A stretch of DNA of 64,000 nt from an uncultured Lachnospiraceae bacterium. Its GTDB lineage: Bacteria; Bacillota; Clostridia; Lachnospirales; Lachnospiraceae. The notes under the pieces were generated by a model that worked only from the letters and a program-made list of their open reading frames with translations, did no database searches and was not told the DNA's origin. The stretch's first letter is position 1. The number at the start of each line of letters is the position of its first letter. Positions 1 through 7,495 of the stretch are shown here, in pieces. Where the stretch lies: contig CABUPO010000001.1 in NCBI GenBank assembly GCA_902493385.1, positions 62,001 through 126,000 of the forward strand. The letters are read 5' to 3'. Both the position numbers and the translations under genes were made by a program.

Positions 1-137
1 TTGACCATTTCTTCATATATTCTTTTCTTATTTTCCACAGAAAGATTTGCAAAATCTCTTTGTACTTCCTGTCCTTTTCTAAATAATTCACCCATAAAAT
101 GTTCATATTCCTTCTGTTCTTCTTGCACTGATTTCAT
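1..137 (-). CDS. Partial gene of unknown function, runs off the left edge
   Basis: The first 45 codons of a minus-strand gene are visible. It starts at an ATG preceded nine bases upstream by GGGAGG. The peptide begins MKSVQEEQKEYEHF and is rich in Glu, Lys and Gln with no membrane segment, so it looks helical. I do not recognise the family. It is transcribed away from the XRE gene at 279, and the two share an intergenic region with two inverted repeats, so joint control is likely. The rest of the gene lies outside the window. Confidence 0.55.
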   Translation of the reverse strand, partial: MKSVQEEQKEYEHFMGELFRKGQEVQRDFANLSVENKKRIYEEMV

Positions 138-206
138 TTCACCTGAACCTCCCACCAATGATACTACCAAGTCTACATCAATCTTCTTAAAAAATCTACC
201 CTTTAT

Positions 207-221
207 TTCACAATAAGTGAA
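207..221. promoter_or_regulatory. Inverted repeat, candidate operator O1 for the XRE protein
   Basis: TTCAC-AATAA-GTGAA, a perfect 5-base inverted repeat with a 5-base centre. A second copy with the same arms and nearly the same centre lies 45 bases away at 252-266. The pair sits between a divergent gene and an XRE-type regulator gene, the usual place for a repressor's own operators. Binding is inferred. Confidence 0.6.
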
Positions 222-222
222 T

Positions 223-250
223 TTGTATACTATTCATCTCATGCGATAAT
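223..250 (+). promoter_or_regulatory. Candidate promoter of the XRE gene
   Basis: TTGTAT (223-228) and GATAAT (245-250) are separated by 16 bases. The predicted start of transcription falls inside the inverted repeat at 252-266, and the other repeat ends just before the -35 box. A protein bound at either site could block or tune this promoter. Confidence 0.45.
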
Positions 251-251
251 A

Positions 252-266
252 TTCACAAATAGTGAA
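252..266. promoter_or_regulatory. Inverted repeat, candidate operator O2 for the XRE protein
   Basis: TTCAC-AAATA-GTGAA, the second copy of the repeat at 207-221. The arms are identical and the centre differs slightly. It directly follows the likely -10 box and ends shortly before the ribosome site of the XRE gene. Confidence 0.6.
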
Positions 267-278
267 AGAGGTGTTTGT

Positions 279-515
279 ATGTATTTTTATAATGATACCG
301 ACCTATATCGTGTTATAGGTGCAAATATAAAATATTACAGAGAACAGGCAAAATTAACACAAGTACAACTTGCTGAACAGGCTAAAATCAGCATCAGCTA
401 TCTCTCCAAAATCGAAGCAGCCGGATGTGATAAGAGTCTTTCTATATCTGTACTTAATCAGATTGCAAATGTACTTGGTGTTGAAATTAGTGAATTCTTT
501 AAGGAGGTAGAATAA
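279..515 (+). CDS. XRE-family HTH transcriptional regulator
   Basis: A 78-residue protein that is little more than one Cro/C1-type helix-turn-helix domain. Residues about 12-70 follow the family pattern, with the helix-turn-helix around QLAEQAKISISYLSKIE and the hydrophobic tail ANVLGVEISEFF. This size is typical of phage-type repressors and of controller proteins of restriction-modification systems. AGAGGTG precedes the ATG. The stop is followed one base later by the start of the next gene, and the last codons supply its GGAGG, so the two are translationally coupled. Two inverted repeats just upstream suggest autoregulation. Confidence 0.85.
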   Translation: MYFYNDTDLYRVIGANIKYYREQAKLTQVQLAEQAKISISYLSKIEAAGCDKSLSISVLNQIANVLGVEISEFFKEVE

Positions 516-516
516 T

Positions 517-1050
517 ATGCCACGTTATGAACTCGATTTACACATTGATAATATTGGTTCTCGCAATGACATACGAATGAAAGTTGTGAACGAACTCGCT
601 AAAGAGGAACCTGGATTAGGTAAAAACGATCTTGCTTCTCAATACACCTATTATGTAGAAACCTTAAATGATAATCGCAAAATATATCTAAGACGCCCGG
701 CTTATCTACATAACGGTTTCGACTTTGTAGTTTGTGTGGCGGGCATAAACTTTAATCCTTCCGGTCGCCGACGTGATTATCCTACTCACGATGATATTCT
801 TAATGACTTAAGAGAAAAATATCTCGAGGATCCTAAAAAATATGAATATTTGTTCGTGGCTTTATATGCAACATATGACTGTTCATATGTAGATCTTGAA
901 CCGATAAATTCATTGCACTTCAAAACTGGTTTTCCATGTGATCTCCTGATAAAAACTTTAAAATGGTTATTTATTGAACAGGATATACGATATTGGAATT
1001 ATTCTGGCCGAGATATGCTTTGGAAAGGTATCTATAACATAAACCACTAA
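517..1050 (+). CDS. Conserved protein of unknown function, partner of the XRE regulator
   Basis: A soluble protein of 177 residues with no signal peptide or membrane segment. It is coupled to the XRE gene through a ribosome site (AAGGAGG) inside the end of that gene. Visible features are an N-terminal stretch with GSRNDIRMKVVNEL, a central YYVETLNDNRKIYLRRP segment, NPSGRRRDYPTHDDI, and an aromatic C-terminus containing IEQDIRYWNYSGRDML. I recall similar proteins beside XRE genes near restriction-modification loci, but the sequence here does not show a catalytic motif I can name. A rho-independent terminator follows ten bases after the stop, closing a two-gene operon. Confidence 0.7.
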   Translation: MPRYELDLHIDNIGSRNDIRMKVVNELAKEEPGLGKNDLASQYTYYVETLNDNRKIYLRRPAYLHNGFDFVVCVAGINFNPSGRRRDYPTHDDILNDLREKYLEDPKKYEYLFVALYATYDCSYVDLEPINSLHFKTGFPCDLLIKTLKWLFIEQDIRYWNYSGRDMLWKGIYNINH

Positions 1051-1060
1051 TTTTAGTAAA

Positions 1061-1107
1061 AACAACCACAAAGGCATTACACTATATACCTCTATGGTTG
1101 TTTTTTT
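1061..1107 (+). terminator. Rho-independent terminator of the XRE operon
   Basis: AACAACCA (1061-1068) pairs with TGGTTGTT (1095-1102), the stem extends inward imperfectly (AAAGG with CCTCT), and a run of T follows. Confidence 0.85.
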
Positions 1108-1166
1108 ATCGCTTCATTAACGTTTTGATATCTTGAAAAACCCTGAAATAAGGAATTTGTGTGTGA

Positions 1167-1187
1167 TAGTGTTGCATATGTATTATA
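1167..1187. repeat. Diverged copy of the hairpin arm found at 1304-1340
   Basis: TAGTGTTGCATATGTATTATA resembles the left arm and loop of the downstream hairpin (TAGTGTTACATACCTGTTGTA), differing at about five positions. It lies about 140 bases upstream in direct orientation. It may be a decayed remnant of the same element. Confidence 0.4.
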
Positions 1188-1258
1188 CGGGGACTATCCC
1201 AAATTGCTTAATTAAATAACCTCAAATAAAATATACAATTTCCTATCTCTTCGAGAGC

Positions 1259-1378
1259 GTTTGCAGAATAAGAAAAGCCCATAAATTTTTTGGGGTTATA
1301 CTTGGTAGTGTTACATACCTGTTGTATGCGTAACACTACCCACACAAACGCTGGGCTTTCTTTTACCTCTCAGCAAAC
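1259..1378. repeat. Nested inverted-repeat element, possible MITE or insertion-sequence remnant
   Basis: An inner hairpin at 1304-1340 has arms GGTAGTGTTACATAC and GTATGCGTAACACTACC with a 5-base loop and a two-base bulge. Outer arms match imperfectly around it: GTTTGC (1259-1264) with GCAAAC (1373-1378), and GAAAAGCCCA (1272-1281) with TGGGCTTTC (1352-1360). There is no open reading frame inside. The arrangement fits the end-to-end remnant of a small transposable element or a structured RNA. The whole gene-free stretch 1108-1387 otherwise holds only AT-rich sequence. Confidence 0.5.
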
Positions 1379-1387
1379 ACAGAACAT

Positions 1388-1771
1388 TTATAATAATTTT
1401 ATTATATCCTGCTCACTCCAATATTCATTAGGATAAATTGATAAATCATTTTTATGCTTACGAATAATTCTTTGTGGCGTATCTGTATTATCATACACAT
1501 GCATTATGTCACATATATCAAGTAATTTGTTGATATTATTAATGGATTTATAATATCTGTCTATAACCTTTGATTTTTCTACATCGTGCCCACCAGCAGC
1601 AACCCTTGATTTTATTCTTGCTATATTAATCTGAGGATCCATTCCAGTAGATGCAACTATATCATCAGCATTAGTATATTTACCAACCTTTTCAAAAAAA
1701 GTTGTTATTGTACTCTTTCCTGAACCATTAGGTCCTGCTAAGACAAGTACCATTGGCTTTCTATTCTGCAT
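1388..1771 (-). CDS. Zeta-toxin-family P-loop kinase with the middle missing
   Basis: Zeta toxins are ATP-dependent kinases that phosphorylate UDP-sugar precursors of peptidoglycan. This 127-residue protein has the Walker A motif GPNGSGKST (residues 13-21), the following NADDI, and the C-terminal RVAAGGHDV and VYDNTD motifs of the family. The usual stretch between them, including the TFETVLS segment with a catalytic Glu, is absent. Residue 44 joins directly to a DPQINIARIK block. Compared with relatives as I recall them, about 55 residues are lost in frame, so it is probably inactive. I chose the ATG at 1771 because GGAG lies nine bases upstream; longer starts have no ribosome site. It overlaps the upstream gene by 11 bases. 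Confidence 0.75.
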   Translation of the reverse strand: MQNRKPMVLVLAGPNGSGKSTITTFFEKVGKYTNADDIVASTGMDPQINIARIKSRVAAGGHDVEKSKVIDRYYKSINNINKLLDICDIMHVYDNTDTPQRIIRKHKNDLSIYPNEYWSEQDIIKLL

Positions 1772-1991
1772 ATTTTCTGTCTCCATTTGCATATTCAATA
1801 TATGCAGCTTTCTTCTCTTTATCGTAACCTGCTATAGGTTTTTTACAAATTTTAGCCTTGTTTATCGCTGCCTTAACAGCTTCAACAGCCCGTCTATCCA
1901 TCTCACTATCAGATACACTGAGTATTTCTTTTTCTTCTTGACGAGATATAACTTTTATTACTCTTCCATTTTTTGTACTCACTGTTGTCAT
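1761..1991 (-). CDS. Putative antitoxin or partner of the zeta-type toxin
   Basis: A small 76-residue charged protein translated just before the zeta-type gene and overlapping it by 11 bases, the layout expected of an antitoxin gene. It begins MTTVSTKNGRVIKVISRQEE and ends in a short IEYANGDRKYAE strand. I do not see a known DNA-binding motif. The start at 1991 is preceded by AAGGGATG six bases upstream. Assignment as antitoxin rests on position and size only. Confidence 0.6.
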   Translation of the reverse strand: MTTVSTKNGRVIKVISRQEEKEILSVSDSEMDRRAVEAVKAAINKAKICKKPIAGYDKEKKAAYIEYANGDRKYAE

Positions 1992-2086
1992 TAAAAACAT
2001 CCCTTCCTTAAATAGACATAGCATAATATATTATATTGTTAAAAATCAACAATAATCTTCTATATTTATTCTACCATAGTTCTCAT

Positions 2087-2121
2087 AAAAAAACACCCCA
2101 GAACAAAAAATTCCGGGGTGT
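2087..2121 (-). terminator. Terminator of the rplM-rpsI operon
   Basis: On the minus strand, ACACCCCGGAA and TTCTGGGGTGT form a stem around a short loop (one mismatch), followed by seven T. It lies about 50 bases after the rpsI stop. Confidence 0.9.
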
Positions 2122-2169
2122 AATACACTTTTCTGAAACGCCATAAGACTCTTTGGATTGTAAAATTGA

Positions 2170-2562
2170 TTATCTCTTCGAGAACTGCGGAGCACGTCTT
2201 GCAGCCTTCAAACCATACTTCTTTCTTTCCTTCATACGCGGATCTCTTGTAAGGAATCCAGCTTTCTTAAGTGCAGGACGATTCTCTGCATCAGCCTCAA
2301 GAAGCGCTCTTGAAATACCATGACGGATAGCTCCGGCCTGGCCTGTGAATCCGCCGCCCTTTACTGTTGAAATAACATCATATTTATCTGAAGCTCCGAT
2401 AAGCTCAAGCGGCTGGCGGACAATAAGCTTTAAGGTCTCAAGACCAAAATAATCATCAATATCTCTTTTATTAACTGTAATCTTTCCTGAACCTGGTACA
2501 AGAAATACTCTTGCAACACTGCTTTTTCTTCTTCCTGTTCCATAAAATTTAACTGTAGCCAA
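2170..2562 (-). CDS. rpsI: 30S ribosomal protein S9
   Basis: Ribosomal protein uS9 of the small-subunit head, whose C-terminal tail reaches the P-site tRNA. The 130-residue length is normal. Diagnostic segments are YGTGRRKSSVARV at the N-terminus, GGGFTGQAGAIRHGI in the middle and the basic tail ending APQFSKR. It follows rplM by 26 bases with its own AAAGGAGGAAAATAC ribosome site, and a terminator follows it. Confidence 0.98.
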   Translation of the reverse strand: MATVKFYGTGRRKSSVARVFLVPGSGKITVNKRDIDDYFGLETLKLIVRQPLELIGASDKYDVISTVKGGGFTGQAGAIRHGISRALLEADAENRPALKKAGFLTRDPRMKERKKYGLKAARRAPQFSKR

Positions 2563-2588
2563 TGTATTTTCCTCCTTTCAACCTCTCA

Positions 2589-3029
2589 TTAATATCTCTT
2601 AGCAATCTCGTATACTTCCGGCTTCTGTGCTGCATGTGGATGCTCTGCTCCGGCATATACATGAAGCTTTGAAAGCATCTGTCTTCCGAGAGGTCCCTTT
2701 GGAAGCATTCCCTTTACAGCATGTTCAACAACAAATGCAGGCTTCTTCTTCATCATTTCCTTTAATGTTGTCTCCTTCATACCTCCAACATACTCCGAAT
2801 GTCTGTAGTATATCTTCTGGTCTAACTTCTTACCTGTTACTTTAACTTTATCTGCATTAATAACGACTACATAATCGCCTGTATCAATATGCGGTGTAAA
2901 TATAGGCTTTTTCTTGCCTCTTAATATATTGGCAATCTCAGCTGAAAGACGGCCAAGCGTCTGGTCTGCCGCATCAATCACATACCATTTTCTTTCAATA
3001 GTGGATGGACTAGCCATAAAACTCTTCAT
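2589..3029 (-). CDS. rplM: 50S ribosomal protein L13
   Basis: Ribosomal protein uL13, an early assembly protein of the large subunit. The 146-residue product starts MKSFMASPSTIERKWYVIDA and carries the family's VKGMLPKGPLGRQM segment. I placed the start at 3029, where GAGGAGG lies nine bases upstream and the protein aligns with family starts; the frame stays open further upstream without a ribosome site. It heads a two-gene operon with rpsI, transcribed from a near-perfect promoter about 110 bases upstream. Confidence 0.97.
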   Translation of the reverse strand: MKSFMASPSTIERKWYVIDAADQTLGRLSAEIANILRGKKKPIFTPHIDTGDYVVVINADKVKVTGKKLDQKIYYRHSEYVGGMKETTLKEMMKKKPAFVVEHAVKGMLPKGPLGRQMLSKLHVYAGAEHPHAAQKPEVYEIAKRY

Positions 3030-3085
3030 CCTTAATAACCTCCTCAAAGTACATAACTTATCTAAACTGTTCAATGCGTACATAA

Positions 3086-3116
3086 TTCAATCTTACCGGG
3101 GCTATGGTTGATTGAG
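3086..3116 (-). promoter_or_regulatory. Hairpin in the rplM leader, possible autoregulatory site
   Basis: In the untranslated leader of rplM, CTCAATC and GATTGAA can pair around a 17-base loop that contains a smaller ACC/GGT pairing. Several Firmicutes regulate rplM-rpsI through an L13-binding leader; whether this is one is inference from position only. Confidence 0.35.
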
Positions 3117-3137
3117 CATGACACGCCACATTTGGAT

Positions 3138-3166
3138 ATTATATAATAAGAAAAAACGACTGTCAA
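3138..3166 (-). promoter_or_regulatory. Strong promoter of rplM-rpsI
   Basis: TTGACA (3166-3161), a 17-base spacer and TATAAT (3143-3138): a perfect sigma-A consensus on both boxes. It starts a leader of about 100 bases before the rplM ribosome site and lies just past the stop of the upstream transporter gene. Confidence 0.92.
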
Positions 3167-3175
3167 GGCAAACTT

Positions 3176-4135
3176 TCACACTTTTATCAGAAATATCCAA
3201 GATACAATAAGTATTATATCGCCAGCATATAAAAGCTTCTTCGCGCGCTCCGCATTTTTCCATTCTCCGGTAATAAGTCCCCAAAAACTGCTTACAATAA
3301 GCGCTATTGCATTAAATACAAGCCAGCCTGTACTGCTGCCGTAATCGCCAAGCAGCTTTGATGAAATACCGTAAAGCGCAAGCGCCGCAAACCATACTAT
3401 TGAAGTGGCAAATAGCTTTAAAAGCCTTACCCCTGCGCCCTTTTCAGTAAACGTGCTTATTGTTTTATTCTTTATCATCAAAACTACACAGCATATAACA
3501 GACGCCGCCATACCGCCCGTAAGCACCGGAAACCACTGTATCGCCGACGCCGCAGTATCATTTTTTGCAAGCTCTCCGATAACAGACGCCTTATCAAAAC
3601 CGACATTCATAATCCCTGAGCATAATCCTGAAATGATTGCAAGAAGTATTCCCGGTACCGTGCTTTTTGTCTTTTGGACTTTATCCTTCATCAGACCGGC
3701 CTTCGTTATAACCGTTATCCCAATCAGAGTTATTATTATGCTGGCTGCAAGATACACTGCTGACGATGCGTGCACCGCGCCTGACGCGTTAATAAACGGT
3801 ATAACTGTTCCAACTACCGACGATATACCCATATTTACTCCAAAGCATAACGACATTCCTATCATAAGCACCGACTTAGAAAATGCAATTGTCGATACTC
3901 CCCATACCATACCGCACACAAATGGAATAAAAAATGCATACGCTCCGCTTTCCAATATAAGACTGCACATATCCGGACATATTATAAACGTCCATGCTGC
4001 CGCCACAAGCAGACAGAACAGCGAATACACGCCCCAAAACGCCTCCCACGACAAGGGCGAATACTTTTTATAGCCAAGTCCAAAGCTTCCCTGGCATATT
4101 CCCGATAATATCAAAATAAATATTCCTGTCAACAT
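3176..4135 (-). CDS. RhaT-like sugar transporter, drug/metabolite transporter superfamily
   Basis: An integral membrane protein of 319 residues with about ten hydrophobic segments. The N-terminal pattern GICQGSFGLGYKKYSPLSWEAFWGVYSL and the C-terminal FWGLITGEWK match the L-rhamnose/proton symporter family (RhaT, about 344 residues in E. coli). Substrate cannot be read from sequence and no rhamnose genes are nearby. It is 52 bases downstream of truA on the same strand with AAGGAG eleven bases before the ATG, so it may be co-transcribed with the ECF-truA genes. Its stop is ten bases from the rplM -35 box. Confidence 0.75.
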   Translation of the reverse strand: MLTGIFILILSGICQGSFGLGYKKYSPLSWEAFWGVYSLFCLLVAAAWTFIICPDMCSLILESGAYAFFIPFVCGMVWGVSTIAFSKSVLMIGMSLCFGVNMGISSVVGTVIPFINASGAVHASSAVYLAASIIITLIGITVITKAGLMKDKVQKTKSTVPGILLAIISGLCSGIMNVGFDKASVIGELAKNDTAASAIQWFPVLTGGMAASVICCVVLMIKNKTISTFTEKGAGVRLLKLFATSIVWFAALALYGISSKLLGDYGSSTGWLVFNAIALIVSSFWGLITGEWKNAERAKKLLYAGDIILIVSWIFLIKV

Positions 4136-4187
4136 AACTTTATGTACTCCTTATCCAGCTACAAACCCAGCTGTTCTTTATAATAAC

Positions 4188-4925
4188 TCAAATATACTCT
4201 ATGCCGCAAAGCGTAAGTCCCTTTGCAGGCGCCGTATTAATTGAAAAATCTCTTTTTTCCGAAACAAGAATTTCCGGTATGCGCTCCGGCTTCATTTTCC
4301 CGCTTCCAACGTCGATAAGTGTTCCGGCAATCATTCTAACCATATTATACAAAAAGCCGTTACCACACACTGTAATAATTATCTCATCACCGTCTTTTTC
4401 CACATCAAGCGAATATATAATTCGTACGGTTGATTTTGCCTGCGTATGTGTAGAACAGAAATTCCTGAAATCATGACGTCCCACAAAATATGCCGCCGCC
4501 TCGCGCATAAGCTCAATGTCCAGCTTTTTATACACGTGTATGGAATTTCTCCCCCTAACCGGCATATCAAAGCTTCTGTTAAGGATTCTGTACATATATG
4601 TTTTAATGCTCTCACATTTTCTGGGATGGAAATCAGGCTCCACCTCAAAGGACTCCTGAATTACAATATCATCAGGCAGAAGCCTGTTAAGCGCATAGCT
4701 GATTTTCTCAGCCGGTATACTCGTGTCAGTATCAAAAACAGCAACATTTCCCTCAGCATGAACTCCCGCATCAGTCCGGCTTGCGCCTGTCACCTCTATA
4801 TGCTCGCCAAGAAGCTTTGAAAGGCTTTCATTAATTATCTGTTCAATTGTAACTGCATTAGGCTGCATCTGCCAGCCATGGTAGCGTGTACCGTCATAGG
4901 CGACAACTATCAGTACTCTTTTCAT
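4188..4925 (-). CDS. truA: tRNA pseudouridine(38-40) synthase
   Basis: TruA converts uridines 38 to 40 of the tRNA anticodon arm into pseudouridine. The 245-residue protein has the catalytic Asp in GASRTDAGVHA (Asp52), the YMYRI segment and the GNGFLYNMVRMIAGT motif near the C-terminus. Length is normal for the family. It lies 41 bases after ecfT on the same strand; ecfA-ecfT-truA next to the ribosomal cluster is a conserved Firmicutes order. Confidence 0.97.
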   Translation of the reverse strand: MKRVLIVVAYDGTRYHGWQMQPNAVTIEQIINESLSKLLGEHIEVTGASRTDAGVHAEGNVAVFDTDTSIPAEKISYALNRLLPDDIVIQESFEVEPDFHPRKCESIKTYMYRILNRSFDMPVRGRNSIHVYKKLDIELMREAAAYFVGRHDFRNFCSTHTQAKSTVRIIYSLDVEKDGDEIIITVCGNGFLYNMVRMIAGTLIDVGSGKMKPERIPEILVSEKRDFSINTAPAKGLTLCGIEYI

Positions 4926-4966
4926 ATTAAACCAGACTTTCCTTCCTTTTCAGACAATACTGTATG

Positions 4967-5770
4967 TTATATTAATCTTCCGGCTGTAACCGCCAAAACA
5001 AAATACATACATATTACAGCATAGCCCGCGTAATCTCTTGCCATATACATAAGAGGCTTCATTTTTGTCCTGCCCTCTCCGCCATGATAGCATCTTGCGT
5101 CCATTGCAAGCGCCAAATCATCCGCACGCCTCATCGCAGATACAAGCAGAGGCACCAAAACAGACACCATATTCTTAATGCGTTCAATCATTTTTCCTTC
5201 CTCAAAATCCGCCCCTCGCGCAGACTGCGCTTTTATAATTTTATCAGCCTCTTCCACAAGTATAGGAATAAATCTAAGCGCAAGCGACATTATAAGCGCG
5301 AATTCATGCACGGGAATTTTAATTTTATTCAAAGGCTTAAATGCTTTTTCAATTCCATCCGTAAGCTCATTAGGAGTCGTCGTATACGTAAGAAGAGATG
5401 AGCTTATAATTAAAAACAGCAGTCTTAGAACAAAAAACGCCGCTTTATAGGCTCCCCTTTCAGTAATCGTAAGCTTAAGAAATGTAAACAGCACACTGCC
5501 TCCTGTAGTCATAAACAGATTAATTACCGCCGTAAGAACAATAAGAAATATAACCGGCTTAAGACCTTTTAGGATATGCTTAAGCGGAACTCCTGATAAT
5601 ATGATTACAGCAGTAATATATAACAGCGCCGGCAGATATCCCGGCAGATTTTTTATACAAAATAATGATATAATATATAAAAATGTTCCTGCAAGCTTTA
5701 CCCTGGGATCAAGTCTGTGAATTATTGATTTCTTCGGATAATATTGTCCGATTGTAATGTCTCTGAGCAT
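4967..5770 (-). CDS. ecfT: ECF transporter transmembrane protein EcfT
   Basis: The energy-coupling membrane subunit of a group II ECF vitamin/metal uptake system; it joins the two ATPases to interchangeable substrate-binding S subunits. The 267-residue protein has several hydrophobic helices, the SARGADFEEG loop and the second coupling motif AMDARCYHGGEGRT, both of which contact the ATPases. Its start overlaps the end of ecfA2 by 49 bases. No S-subunit gene is in the window, as expected for the shared group II type. Confidence 0.95.
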   Translation of the reverse strand: MLRDITIGQYYPKKSIIHRLDPRVKLAGTFLYIISLFCIKNLPGYLPALLYITAVIILSGVPLKHILKGLKPVIFLIVLTAVINLFMTTGGSVLFTFLKLTITERGAYKAAFFVLRLLFLIISSSLLTYTTTPNELTDGIEKAFKPLNKIKIPVHEFALIMSLALRFIPILVEEADKIIKAQSARGADFEEGKMIERIKNMVSVLVPLLVSAMRRADDLALAMDARCYHGGEGRTKMKPLMYMARDYAGYAVICMYFVLAVTAGRLI

Positions 5771-6618
5771 CGTTTTTCCTTCTGTCTTAATATTTCCTTT
5801 ACTATCTCATCAGGAGTCGTTATATCCGTATTTATATGAAAACCCCTCTCATTAAGTCCATGCACGAGATATACCGTCTCCGGAGCCATAAGGCCGATAT
5901 TTTCAAGATCTCTATATTCTGCAAATACGTCTGAAGGGCTTCCCTTGGCAAACACCTTTCCTTCATTCATTACAATAATACGCTCCGCATATTCTGCAAC
6001 ATCATCCATACTATGTGAAACCATAATCACAGTAAGCCCGTTTTCTTTATGAAGCTTACGTACAAGCTCAAGAATATCTTTTCTGCCGCATGGGTCAAGC
6101 CCTGCCGCCGGTTCATCAAGAATCAGCACTTTTGGATTCATTGCAAGAACTCCCGCAATTGCAACACGTCTTCTCTCTCCGCCTGAAAGATGAAATGGAG
6201 ATACATCATAAAGCTGCTTTGATATACCTGTCATTTCAAGCGCTTTTTCTGCACTGTCATACGCCTCTTTTTCATTCATACCAATATTATGAGGTCCAAA
6301 CTTCACATCAGCAATCACTGTGTCTGCAAAAAGCTGGTATTCAGGATACTGAAACACTAAACCAACTTTGCTTCTTAAAGCTTTCTTGCTATATTTCTTA
6401 TCAAATATGTCTTCGCCATTATACCTTACCGTCCCCTCAGCAGGTCTGTATAGCCCGTTAAAATGCTGGACGAGCGTGGACTTTCCCGAACCGGTATGTC
6501 CAATAATTGCAACATATTCACCATCATTTATACTTATATTAATATCGTCAAGCGCTTTCTTTTCATACGCCGTACCCTGATTATATATATAGCTCAAATG
6601 TTCTGTAACTATTGACAT
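5722..6618 (-). CDS. ecfA2: ECF transporter ATPase EcfA2
   Basis: The second ATPase of the ECF module, 298 residues. Walker A is GHTGSGKST near residue 40, the Q-loop is VFQYPEYQLF, the signature is LSGGERRRVAIAG and Walker B is VLILDEPAAGLDP. It pairs with EcfA1 to drive EcfT. GGGAG lies six bases before the ATG, and the gene overlaps the end of ecfA1 by ten bases. Its C-terminus overlaps the ecfT start by 49 bases, which is unusually long and points to tight coupling. Confidence 0.95.
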   Translation of the reverse strand: MSIVTEHLSYIYNQGTAYEKKALDDINISINDGEYVAIIGHTGSGKSTLVQHFNGLYRPAEGTVRYNGEDIFDKKYSKKALRSKVGLVFQYPEYQLFADTVIADVKFGPHNIGMNEKEAYDSAEKALEMTGISKQLYDVSPFHLSGGERRRVAIAGVLAMNPKVLILDEPAAGLDPCGRKDILELVRKLHKENGLTVIMVSHSMDDVAEYAERIIVMNEGKVFAKGSPSDVFAEYRDLENIGLMAPETVYLVHGLNERGFHINTDITTPDEIVKEILRQKEKRCSETLQSDNIIRRNQ

Positions 6619-7475
6619 ACGCCGCTCCCTTCAAAAAGCCCGGAAAGTATATCTATAAGTTCGCCGGCGTCTAAAACCGGTTCAGGAATATCAACCCCCG
6701 AAAGTCTTAACTTATGAGCGATATAGGTTATCACAGGAACTGTAAGCCTGTATTGTTCAAGCTCCTCTACTTTGGAAAATATTTCTTGAGGGCTGCCCTT
6801 CATCACTATACGCCCCTTATCCATAACATATATCCTGTCGGAATTAATCGTCTCTTCCATGTAATGCGTTATAAGAATTATATTAATATGCTCTTCTTTA
6901 TTAAGCCTTGTAACTGCGTCAATAACCTCTTTTCTTCCTTTCGGGTCAAGCATTGCCGTAGGCTCGTCAAGAACTATACATTTTGGCTTCATCGCAAGAA
7001 CTCCCGCAATTGCCGACCGCTGCTTTTGTCCTCCGGAAAGCCTGTTCGGATTCATATGTCTGCATTTAATCATATCAACAGCTGCAAGGCCTTTTTCTAC
7101 GCGCTTCCATATCTCATCCGTAGGCACTCCAAGATTCTCAGGTCCAAACGCTGCGTCTTCTTCTACGATATTACCAACAATCTGATTATCCGGGTTCTGA
7201 AAAACCATACCTACACGCTGTCTTATAAGAAGCGCGTTTTTATCCTCAGACGTGTCCATACCATCTATCCACAATGTACCTTCCGTAGGCTTTATTAACG
7301 CATTCAAATGCCTGGCAAGAGTCGATTTACCGGAACCGTTATGTCCGACTATGGATATAAATTCACCCGGTTTGATATCAAATACGATACCGTCTAAAGC
7401 CTTCTTTATGTCATTAACATCATTGTTATCATCACACTGTCTATACTCATATGTAACATTATCAGCCTTAATCAC
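6609..7475 (-). CDS. ecfA1: ECF transporter ATPase EcfA1
   Basis: First ATPase of the ECF module, 288 residues. Walker A is GHNGSGKST, the Q-loop VFQNPDNQIVG, the signature LSGGQKQRSAIAG and Walker B CIVLDEPTAMLDP. I chose the GTG at 7475, starting MIKADNVTYEY, because GGAGGG ends seven bases upstream; an upstream in-frame GTG at 7490 overlaps that ribosome site. It is the first gene of ecfA1-ecfA2-ecfT and has its own promoter. Confidence 0.94.
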   Translation of the reverse strand: MIKADNVTYEYRQCDDNNDVNDIKKALDGIVFDIKPGEFISIVGHNGSGKSTLARHLNALIKPTEGTLWIDGMDTSEDKNALLIRQRVGMVFQNPDNQIVGNIVEEDAAFGPENLGVPTDEIWKRVEKGLAAVDMIKCRHMNPNRLSGGQKQRSAIAGVLAMKPKCIVLDEPTAMLDPKGRKEVIDAVTRLNKEEHINIILITHYMEETINSDRIYVMDKGRIVMKGSPQEIFSKVEELEQYRLTVPVITYIAHKLRLSGVDIPEPVLDAGELIDILSGLFEGSGVCQ

Positions 7476-7495
7476 CGGGGCGCCCTCCACTCTTT

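Noticed and set aside
1..216. A plus-strand reading frame of 71 codons at the left edge
   Set aside because: The minus strand carries a frame with a proper ribosome site and ATG at 137 whose peptide looks protein-like; the plus frame is its shadow.
3405..4073. Long plus-strand reading frame of 222 codons
   Set aside because: It is antisense to the RhaT-like transporter, has no ribosome site, and its composition mirrors the membrane protein's codons.
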